DNA from: Nectonema munidae
Taxonomy: Eukaryota; Nematomorpha; Nectonematoida; Nectonematidae
Direction of reading: 5' to 3'
Length of the DNA: 64,000 bases
Assembly (NCBI GenBank): GCA_030549495.1
Contig: JAUIRK010000761.1
Coordinates: forward strand, 288,501-352,500
Part shown: positions 25,501 to 37,500 of the stretch, one piece after another
How the letters are laid out: each line of letters begins with the position of its first letter
Numbering within the stretch: the stretch's first letter is position 1
Notes under the pieces: generated by a model
The model's input: the letters and a program-made list of their open reading frames with translations, nothing else
Database searches by the model: none
What the model was told of the DNA's origin: nothing
Position numbers and translations under genes: made by a program

Positions 25501-28500
25501 ATGTATTCTGAAAGCCCATAAAAATGCTCTAATTTGGTATATCGCTTGGTACATTTTGTTGAGAAATGTGAAAGTTATAAGCGTTTTAATATTTGACTAA
25601 AATTTTAGCTACGAACACTACAAATAAACTAAGCGTACACTAGCCCGATAAAATAAAACACAGACGCGTTCTCAAAGATGTGGTGGAGCGTATGCGAGAT
25701 AAGAAATCACTGCGCTCACAAACGCGTAATGCAACATGTGTTAATCTTTCTTCGCAAAGTTATGCGCTAGAATCAATAACACGCGTGATAGTAATGGAAT
25801 GTGACTTATTCCTCGCACACTGTCGGTATAAATATAACCTTCAAATGCCCTTCGTTAAAAATCAGAAAAGTGGTATCTAAACTGAATAAAAATTCTTTCT
25901 AAATAAAAGTGGAAACACAACTTTTAGATTCGATCGACATTTTTCACTTCAAAAAGTAATTTAATATGTATTAGAAAAACATTATACTGACCTATACTAC
26001 TGACCCCTAAAAAGTAAAAATATATATTTATTTTCGACAGTTTAACTATTATGACATTTTAAAATGGAAAAAACTATATTCTACCTTTGAAATATTGAAA
26101 AAAAGTATATAAATTCATTACGTTAATTATTATTGGTATTTTTTCGAACTTGATAAAAGTGACTGATCTCACATAAAAGCAGATTTTGCAAAAGTGAAGA
26201 CATTTTTTTTGAAAGCCTATGTTAAGCACAAAGAGTATATTGCTTTCCTATGATATCTTTTTCAATAAAAATGTTTTGTTTATAGATTTACTGAACAGTT
26301 TTCTATTTTTTCTGCATTATTTATCTGTAAAATATTAGCATGTTCCCATATGGGTATGTTAGGCATACAGTAAATGAAAATTTAAAGCAAATTTTATTTA
26401 TATGCATGATTATTAAACATATACTATTCTTTATTATGATATTGTAAAAAGATTGAGAATCCTCCGAATAGTGCAATCTGACTTCACATTTTATACATTT
26501 AGATCGCTAGTTCTTTTGACAAACCAGGCATCTTCCTTGATCACAGGAGACTGGGTAATGCTTCTTTGTATCATATCGTATATAATCAGGCAGATTGGAA
26601 TGTTTACCACCTCTGAATTGCATATTGAAGATTTCATTAGAACAATTGCTATTTCTTGTCTCAAATCCAGATGACTTGTGCATTTTCTGTCTTTTGGTTC
26701 AACAGTTGATGGAACAAATCAACTCCACCCATTCCTTTGTTATATTCATGGATAAGTTTCGGTTGCAGAATCATTTTTCTTCCAACACCTTTTGAAAAGC
26801 GAGTGGTTCGTTTAAATGGAGTGTGTGTGAAGGTGGTGCTCGCAATGAAAACTATGCTGTTATCGAACTACTTACAGAGAAAAACGCTTTCATTGCAACA
26901 AAAATCTAAACTTCCTTTTTCAGTAGCATGTCAGATTTCATAAAATCACTTCCACCTTCTGTTCTATTTCTTCTGATTGTACCTGTGGCGGCAACTTTTT
27001 ATTTTTCAAACAACTTTATTGAGGTAAAAAAATTATCGAAGTACAATTCATGATTTTCAGCACTTGAATTTTCGAACACAGTTTCCATCAAACTCATCAC
27101 AACATGCACTCCTAAAGGCTTTTTGCTGCATTTTTCGGTACTCTTACCTGTATAAATTATAAGTTTATACGGGTAGCCATCATCACCAGAAAGTGTCCAA
27201 ATCTTGTAACCAAACCTTATTGGGTTTCCTTTCATATACATTTTGCAGCTGTGTTTCCCAGATTTAATTAATACTTAGCTTTTCGTGAAAAAATCCAAAT
27301 TTTATTAAATTTTTGTTCATCAGATTATACAAGAAAGAAACTCTTGCCACTTTGTTTACTTTTTTCAATTGTTCATTATCACATGGGTGAACGTATTTTT
27401 TGATCTTCAAAAATTTGTCCCTGCTCATTGTTTGGGAAACAAAAGGAACTTTCAAATCAGAATTATTACTCCAGTAATCTCTTTCAGATGTCACAAAGTG
27501 GTAGCCAGAGAAAATCAAAATACCTACAAATTGTTTGATTTCTTCTAAGGTACAGGAAAAAGTAGGGTTGTTTTTATCTCTTTTTGCATAAAGTAGTGTT
27601 TGTTCAAGAAGGTACTCGAAAAAAAATTTTGTGAATAAGAGACTCCATATTTCAAAGAAAGAATTTCTTATCAAGTCTGGATAACTTTCTTCCAATTTGA
27701 CAAAGGATTTTTTGAATAGAGTTTTTGAGAAATGGTTCGCCTTTTTCCATCTTGATTTATTTTTGGAAGTTTTACCAATAGTTTCTACATCATCATCAGA
27801 AGCTTCATCAAACTCCAGCTCCATTTTTCCTGCAGGTTCAAACAACTCTTCACATTCATCACTAAAAGCTTTTTCTTCACTTGGAACACTATTATCACCA
27901 GTGATTGGAGGTATGACAGTAATCTTTGCACCAAGATTATTTTCTTGAAAGCCAATGCTTCGTCAAGTGTGTAACAAGCTCAAAAATTTTTTTTTGAGAA
28001 CTCATGGTAATGCGAGTGTAGAAGAAACGAATGGAAATAAAATTACACAAAATCAAAAGAATAGATTTGCTAAACTAAACAAAATCAATATTTGCTTTTA
28101 TGACTGCTCCACAGGAGCACAAGAAAAATATGATTGATTGCACATGCGTGCGTTACTATTTTATTTATTGGATATTTACATACACACAATGTATTCATGT
28201 TTCTATATGACTGCATTTGTATCTTATGGTTGCATGTTTTTCAATGTATTTTTTACTAAATATATTGCTATGCTAGATCTCGTATGCATGCCTAGTAGGG
28301 TGCTTATGAAAAATGAATGTTGAAATTTTCATTTGCACAACCTGTCAATCAGTAGGTTTCCGTTCAAAATCCTCGTGTTAAATTTTTTTTATCTTGGTCA
28401 ATTTCTAGAACTTGCGCAAGCTTTGTAAAGTGACATAAAATTGCGAAAATCTTGTTTTTTGCTCTTCTTTCAAATCTATTGAAAGTTATGTTTGAATCAT

Positions 28501-31500
28501 CTAGAGCCCTTCTTTTGATCGTTTAAATCATATATTTAGGTATTTATTCTTGTATTACAACAGCCACTTATAACTTTTTAACCAGTTAGTTTTTTGCAAC
28601 TCTTTTCATGGGATGACGCAAAAAGATATTTAAAAATTTCATTTTGATTGTTAAAAAATTTGGTACAATTAATTCCGTTGTTTTTTTAGATCATAAATTT
28701 GTAAAAAAAATTTTATGCCCTCTGGAACTAGAAAAACTCTATGGCTCATTGGATCTCCTAATCCAACAATCCCTGGTCAGAAGCTTCTTTCTAAGGGAGA
28801 AGTTCTCCACTATTTGATGTTTCTCCACGTGGAAATGAATGAGACTTTAACTAAAAGTATGAATCAGACAGCACTAGATGTAATGAATATCTGGTCTACA
28901 GAGGGGATTCCTACAAAACATCTTCCCGCAGTGGTATTCCATGTGCGAAAATTACACACAACTTGGCAACGTTTAAAAAAAAAGATTCATCGCAAGACTG
29001 CTACTAACATAGAAAAACAGCAACATTTCAAAACGGACTTGGAAGAGCCTTTGGACATAGCTCACGCTAATGCTATGAACCTTATAACAATCGACGAGGA
29101 TAGAGAGTTTCTTGCTTTCCAACGTGAAAAGGACGCCCAGGAAAGATAGGAAGACTCGACTTTAAGACTGCAAGGACTTTCAAAAAAATTAAAAAACGTA
29201 AAGAAGAAGAGTTGAAGAGGGAACATTAAGCAATTCAGGAGATGCTCGCAGTTTCTGAAACAACCAGCCTCAAATCTTTCTCTTCTTCCTGCTCTTCGAG
29301 CTCTACTGAATCCAGCCACAATAAACAATAATCTTTTTCGCTTAACCCATCTACCTCTGATTCTCAGCCTCAGAAAAGAAAGCGTGGGACACATTCAGTT
29401 TCATCTGAAGTAACTGATGCCTTGGATAGAACTCTCCTTAGCGATCGTGCTGCAAGTCGTGTTTTAATTACATTTGCCAAGCAATTTGGACAAGACATCA
29501 ATAATCTTTCCCTTAGTCCTAGTGCCATTCGGTCCACTCGTGTTAAGCATAGGAAGCAACGTGCTAAAGAAATAAAGCAAAGCTTTAAGATCGACACTCC
29601 CCTGATAGTTCACTGGGATTCCAAGCTGATGCTGAATCGAACTGCAAAAGATAGATTTGACAGACTGCCAGTTTTGGTCACTGGAAATGGAATTTCAAAA
29701 ATTCTTGCAATTCCAATGCTGAAAACCTCAAAAGCGGAAGAAACAACCGAGGTCATTTTTTCAACTTTAAAAGAGTGGAATCTCATTGGGCAAGTTAAAG
29801 GAATGTGTTTTGACACTACAGCTGTTAATACTGGAGTCCGTAATGGAGTGTGTGTTGGTATTGAAAAGATGCTTGATAAACAACTTCTTTATTTTGCTTG
29901 TCGACACCATATCTTAGAACTTGTTTTGGAAGCAGTTTACTCTTCTTCGGTTGATGAAGCATCACGTGGGCCTGACATCACATTGTTCCAAACGTTCCGA
30001 AACTCCTGGCTTCATTTTAATTTAGCAGAGTACATCACTGCAGCTGATGACAGAAGCACAGTCAACGATATCAAGTCATGGGCCGATTCTATTATTCAGT
30101 ATGCCCAAGAACTCTTAAAACAAAGCCATCCCCTAGACAACTACAAAGAACTTCTTCAACTAACGATCATATTTCTTGGAGAGGTTCCTTTTGGCCATAA
30201 AGTTCCCAGATTCATGACGCGCGGTACTGTTCATTGAGCACGCTGGATGGCCCGTGCAATTTATTGTTTTAAGATTTGGATGTTTCAAAAGCAGTTCTTA
30301 AATTGTCTCACAAAATTTGAGTCATCAAGCAGAAGTGCATGTTGCATAGAACGCCTAATTACAGGGATCAAACAGGTTTGTCTTTTTTTTGCTAAGCACT
30401 ATATTAGGGTTTGGTTTGACGCTCGAAATGCTGCTTCTGCTCCAAAGAATGATCTTGAGCTACTTCAAACCGTTAAGTCCTCAAATCAAACTGCTTACAA
30501 TAAAATGAGCCGTCATTTGTGGTACCTAAGTGAAGTCAACGTTGGTCTTGCACTCTTTGCTGACAGATTAGATTCTTCAGAAAAGATTTCCATTGTGAGA
30601 AACATGAATAACGTAGAGAGGGCTTAGAGGATTCACCTCGAAAAATCTGGCTTCCCAACCCAGAGGGAAGGAAACTTTCTTACCTTTGCTCCACCCAAAC
30701 TAAGAATCTTTTCTCTCTTCTTGAACTCCCAGAAGACTTTCTTGAGAAAAACGATCCATCAAAATAGAAAACATTTGATTCATACGTGAAAGCAAAACAG
30801 AGAGTTGACTCTTTAAATGTAGTAAATGATGCAGCAGAAAGAGGTGTCTCTCTGATTCAAGATTTCACAAAAGCTGGAAGAACAAGGGACGAGGCTCAAG
30901 TTCAGTACCTTGTTCAAATAATGCAGGAAAACAGATTGAAATACCCGAAGGCCTAAAAAAAACTCTAATTTTATAAAGGCAAATTATGTATCTTAAAGCA
31001 TCATTTCATTAAAAATTGTTTTTATTCTTTTTGAGTAGGGTTGGTTAGATGCTGGATTCGATAACTCAAGGTCTTGGGTTCGATCCCGCATCAAGCTTGC
31101 TTTCCTCATAGTTCGATACAAGCGGCGCAATTGTGCCTTTTCGATGAAAACACCCTACGGTACCATTACCATTTTGATGAGTATTTCTTGAAATAGTTTC
31201 TATCAAAGGAGTTTTTCATTTTAATTTAGCTAAAATACCTTTATAAAGAGTATTTGAGCGCCTCACGCAAGTACTAAATTTTATTTTATCTCAATAAAAC
31301 TTAGAACATCTTATTTTTATATGTAACCTCATTATTTAAAGGCTTGTGCAAGTTTTTATTGAAGACCTGAATTTTTACTATAGCAGGAAAAAGCACCCTA
31401 AATTGCCTAGTCTGTTATATTTTACTTTTTTTTTGTGTATTATGCTCTATTTATGTTTTACGTCTGTGATAAATTCTTTTTATATGATATAAATGATACA

Positions 31501-34500
31501 TGCTTGTAAGTGCACTCCTAGTTCCTAACGTTCCAAATGGTAACATCAAATTCCAAAATACTTGTGTGATGAGCAGGAGTTATTTCTTTTTACAAATTCA
31601 AATGAGAGATTATGTTCACATTTTTGTTTGTATAGCTACTTTGGGAAAATGCATGAAACCAGTTTTTAATTCGAATAATCATGCAAGAAACAATCTGGCC
31701 CAAATTTTCCATTTTTTCTAAAAATTATATGGTTAAAAACTGAAATTTATAGAATTAAACGAAAATCTTCTTTCCTTACAAAAATTTATATCTTTTCACA
31801 TGAAATTTTGAAAAAAAAATTTTATTGAGTAAAAGAAACTTCTTTTTCGCTTTTCAAAAATATGTTCCCATATGGGAACATTAGGCGCTAAAGGGTTAAA
31901 TCTTCACATTTACTGTTAACAAAAAGTGATCACTTTTTTTTTTACTAAAATTTCGACCAACTTTTTCGAACAAAAGGCCAGATATCAAAAAAAAATTAAA
32001 AAGCTTTTGCAAAAATAAATTATTTTAGCGTATACAGCAAGCGATAAGCTTTCAAATGATATGTATATCATGAAAAAGAAATATTGAAAAATAGTTACAT
32101 TTTTTTCTGCAAAACAAATAAGTAAAAATTTCCAAAAAAATCGTTATATTATTAATATTAGTATTATTATATATTACATAAACATTTCAACCAATCATAT
32201 AGTTTTCATGAAATAAAACCGCAATTTTAAAGTTAAGTGTTTTGAACTTTTGTGTTGAATTTTTGAAATGGTGCTTTCAATATGTATGTAAAATATTTTT
32301 TGAAATTTTTTATTTTAAATGTTTTTTACGATTTTTATATTTAAATATAGATAACTTGAGTGTCATCTCCAACCTGTATACTACGATGATTCATCTCTAA
32401 CCTGTATACTACGATGGTTATAAACCGATCTATGCCCTCCAAAAATTTTTAAGGCCTCATACCTTTTTTCATATTAACTAAAATGAGCTGAAATTTTGAA
32501 GGATGTTAGGAACTATAGAGCAAACATCTATAGTTAGGTCACTGCATATACATACGATCTTTATTCATGCATATTCTTCTTGTGAGTTGTCATTTTATCC
32601 TTCTTTTTAGTGCACAAAGATGCTCTTTTTGACATGTACTCTTGTCTCAAGCAAGATGTTGGTCTGGTCTTTCAACTGCCCTTTACTGAAGACAGAGACA
32701 GTTTTGCCTCCCTCCTCGAAAAAGTATCTACCACTTTCTCTATCTCTTTACTCTCTGCATCTTTTGCATAGGTATACTTCGGCACGTACCAGTCCCGCAA
32801 TCTTCTTTTCTCAGACTTGTTTGGGATCAATTGCTGCACGGGCATGTCCCTGCTCATTCGCAAAGAAATCTTAGACCAGTTCGGCGGCATTCGCTACTTT
32901 GGCGACTACTTGGCAGAAGACTTTTTCATCAGTGACGCGGTAGGTAAGGCGGGCTACAAGCGTGTCGTGTCCACAATGCCTGCCTTGCAAAATGTCGGCA
33001 ATTCATGCATTTCTTCATGTCAACAGCGGCAAGTCAGGTTAGTCTGTTTTCTTAATTAGAACCTCATTATTGGAACTTAAGTTATGCTCTAGTCCAGAGG
33101 TGGGCAACCTTTTTGTGCATGAAGGCCACCTTTCAATTCATCGTCCCTCATAGAGGCCGCACTCAACAAATTACTATTTTTTTCATTTATTTTATCCCCT
33201 CGTACAACATTTAATAATAATAATCTAATAAAAGAACTTATACAAGTTCTTTTATTAAATTATTAAAATTAGAATTTTATTTTATACAATTATTAATTAA
33301 TAATATTCTTATAAAAAAAGACAGACGTATAAACATTGAGAATATGAAGTTTTCAAATATTTCATTTAGGTAAGTAGGTCCTTTTTATACAAATTAATGA
33401 CTTCTTTGAGTTTGCTTCTTTTGAGAAAGCATTTTGATATCAGGCTCCAACATAGTGGTTCTTAGTTTTAATTGGTCCTCCAAATGCTCATCTGTCAACT
33501 GTGTTCTCAGCGAATTCTTTACTTGCGTCAAGTACGAGAATGTGGATTCACAACAGTATGTTGTAGAAAAGCAGGAAATCTGTCGGCGTGCATATCGATG
33601 AAGATGAGGATATTCTACCGCCTTTTTCCAAATTTCAATAGGATCTTCCCTGTTGTCAAACAGTATTCTTTAAAAGATTCATAGATATCTTCATTTTCAC
33701 TCATTATCTTCGTAAACTGGGGAATGTGTTCTTCTGAAAGTTTTGATTTTAAAAAGCTACATCTCTGTAAAAATTTGGATCTGATAATTCACAATGTTTG
33801 TCACTTTCTTTGAAAAAGTCAATTATTTGCCTTCGTAAAGACAAAATTTTGACCAATACTTTCCCTTCTGACAACCAGCGTACTTTTGAGTGTTAAGGCA
33901 AGTCTACACTAATTACTTTGTCATCCATCATCAGCATGTTTCGAAATTGACGATGCTTCGTGGCATTTGCTCGAATATAGTGAACAATACTTATAACCTT
34001 TTGCAAAGTATCATTTAAAATGACAGATTTTGCACAGAGATTTTGTTGATGTAAAATACAATGAAAAGAAATCAGTTCATTTGGATCTTTGGTTTCTCTT
34101 TTAAGATGCGCAATAAATCCTTCATTCTTAATAAAATACTTGTGCTGAATCTGTGGAATCTGTGGATTCATCCAAGGCTTCTGAGTAATACACATTTTCC
34201 TTCTGGATTACATTTTTGAGTTTCTCTGTTACATTACAAGCGAATGATCTGTATTAGTCCTACTTTTAAGAGGCACCTCTTTATATTTGGATCTACACAT
34301 CTTACCACTTCTAAAATACATTCCTTCATGAGTTCTGCATCGGTGAATGGTTTACCCTTTTTTCCAAGCAAATATGCAACTTTATAGCTGGCTTCTGTCG
34401 CAGCATTCCCTTCGTGTAACACAGAATGGAACTATTGTCTTTGCTTTCCATCTTTCAGTTTCTTCAATGCTAGCTCTCGAGACTCAACCTCTAATTTGGC

Positions 34501-37500
34501 ATATTTATTGTCTCTATGAAGAGCGTAATGTTGCTGTGCATTGAATTTCTTAACCGTTACAATTGTTGTATCACACAGCAAGCAAGACATTTTGCCGCCC
34601 CTATTCACTAAAAAATATTGCAGTCCCATTCTTCATGAAAGATCCTATTTTCTTCTTTCAAATTTGTTGTCACGGTTACAAAAAATTATCATAAATTAAA
34701 GGAATCTATTTTGTGTCCTCATATGAATACATTGGGAGAAAACCGGTTAAGTTAAAATTCATTGGGTTCAGAGAAAAATGCTTTCAATTTCTGGGAGTGA
34801 CATCACTGAACATAAATATTCTTTTCGTCTATGTGTGTGGTGTATATTATAAGTTTCATGTGTATAATGATTTTAGACTTAAAAACTATTAAAGGTTTTT
34901 ATTAAAATAATATTTATATCAAAGGCCGCACTTGATGGACCGGAAGGCCGCATGCGGCCTTAAGCCCGCAGGTTCCCCACCCCTGCTCTAGTCGAAAACT
35001 TTAAATCTTCTATTTAGATTACCAAAAATACTCTAGTTAAGATGTCACCGTTGAAAACACATTGTACAATTTAAAATATGTACACATTTATTTGCAGAAA
35101 AATGTTCCCTTGGGATACCATAAAATTTACACGCTTTTTATACCAACGCGTCTATTGAACCCCAAATTCATATTTGAAACACACTAAATTTGAATGTTCC
35201 TTACACATGGGTCTTGCACACTTATAACAAACACTTTTTGTTTTTCTATCTTTGCTTCTTTCGCAAGGATAAGATCTGGCTTTTTTGTTTGTTATGCTCT
35301 GTGTATTTTCATTGATCACGTTATAAACTGACATAGCAAAGGATATAAAAATAAGAAGGTATGTCTCAGAAAACAAGTTTGATAATAATTATATGATACT
35401 TTAGCAGACTTATGAACGTTGAAACAATAAAATTGTAAATACGCAGGTGAGTGAATCAAGTACTCAGAAATTTTTTGATAATATGTGAAGTTGGATGAGA
35501 CAAGACATTGATGATAGTCAAAAGATGTATTATGAATGTAACAACTGCTTATCAATGACAATAATAATATAAGAGAGGCTATCTTATAAAACTGGGCAAT
35601 TCATAGCACATATAGTAAAATATAGAAGCAGTCTAATAATTACACATTTCTCTGAATATTCCAATTTTAGATTATTTTTTGCACAATATAGTAAAAAATA
35701 AAGATAATTCACATAAATACACATTTTAATATTTAGTATCAAGTTGAAAGAAAATTTAGTTTGTAAAGACTGGGGTCTTTTAGACGCCAATGGTAAAATG
35801 TATTGCAAAGTATTATATTCTAATTAATCTTTTTAAAAAAAATTTGTAACTTGTAGGATTACATTTTTGTTAGATAACTTTAAGGAATAAAACAACCCCG
35901 CAAAAATTATGATAAAAATCCTCTGGTGTCCAAAAGACCCCAATGGTAAACCAACTGTTAAGGAAAAGATTTGGGCCAATTGGATGTTGGAATAATTTTT
36001 TTCCCATTTTTTCAAATCAAAACGATAAAAATTAATTTGGTATCAAATGAAAGTTTATTGTATGTAAAATTAAGATATGTAATTTTTTATCTGTAATATA
36101 TAACATTGACATCTAAAATCTAATGAATATGGTAAATTTGATCATTTGCTTTAATAAAACAAGTAGATTAGTGTAGAATATTAAAATGTATCGTTATATT
36201 TTGGAAATAAAATCTAATTTATTTTGACCCAAATCAATATAATTTCTCATATTTTGTAATTTCGTGACTAAAAAGTGTTTTTTAGGTTTTCTCAAAAAAT
36301 CTACTTTCTAAAATAAATACCAGCATTGATTTTGAATATTTATATTTTCTAGGTTATTGAAGTATGGAGAAAGTATTATTTACGTAAACACATTATTATT
36401 TAACATAGACTGGGGGAAAGGGAGCTTGGAGTATTCAAAGAAGATTGCGTAACACAATTTTATGAAAGTCCGTGCCTAAAGAAGATGGTGCATTCACACC
36501 AAATTTGCGCCTTCTTGAGTGATCTTGAATTCTTTGTCAAAGTTATTAGTTAATCCTTTGAGGACCGGAATTTTTAAGATTAAACAACTTCTTTCTTTGC
36601 CAATGTAATTTTAAAGGAAAAAGGGCGCGTTTCAAAAAATAAAAAAAATCTACCGTTTCTTACAAATGATCTTTGAGAATCGCATTCTGCCTCCTGCGAA
36701 GTGAGAGACGAACGGGATAATCCCCGTAAATCATATAAAAAATAGTCGTAGAATAACAAATGAGAAAGCATACTATTGACGAATGTGTCCATAATATTAA
36801 AGTTTATGTAGAAAATACAAATTTGAGAGGACACTTTATTGATTATAAATCCTAGTGTTTTCTTCAAGAGGCGTGGTGGAAAAAACATTTTGCTTCCCCT
36901 TTGATTGAAATTAGGGGCTGTGCTCACTGTAGTTTTAAATGCAACACTATTTTAGAAGTCAATATAACTATCAAAATTTTTGCCCATTTAAAATTTTTTC
37001 GTTTATCATTATTCTGTATTAGGTTTGCAAACTATTGTTATGAATATTATGTCGCACAAACAAAATTTTAATAATAATCATATGAATCTCATTGTCACAT
37101 TATTTGATCTTCAATGAAGCATGAATGATAATTGGGCTGTATGAAAGGAAGACCCCTGGCTGGACATATGAGTCTTAAATTCATGCCTTTCTTTACGATT
37201 TTCACAAGACAGACTTTTTTGCAAAACTGGGCCGGCTCAACTTAGAATCTGAAGTGGAAAGGAAATGTACTCAATCCTAATAGATTAGTCTAAAAATAAT
37301 AGCCAATATGAATAATACTCACAATGTAACAAAGATTTTGTTTGAGTCAATTTTTTGGTTGTTTGTCTTTTATTAGGTCGTAACAATGAAGAAAAAGCAT
37401 ATCTTTCATTTCGCTAATTGTTTAAGGAAATAACACCGATTTTTTTTGAAAAATAACAAAAAATTGAATATTTACATAAGGAAATTGCAGAAAAATGTCT

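Noticed and set aside
31040-31110. A functional tRNA gene
   Set aside because: A and B boxes are present, but the T stem (TTGGG against CCGCA) and the rest of the cloverleaf do not pair; a related copy lies elsewhere, so a SINE is more likely.
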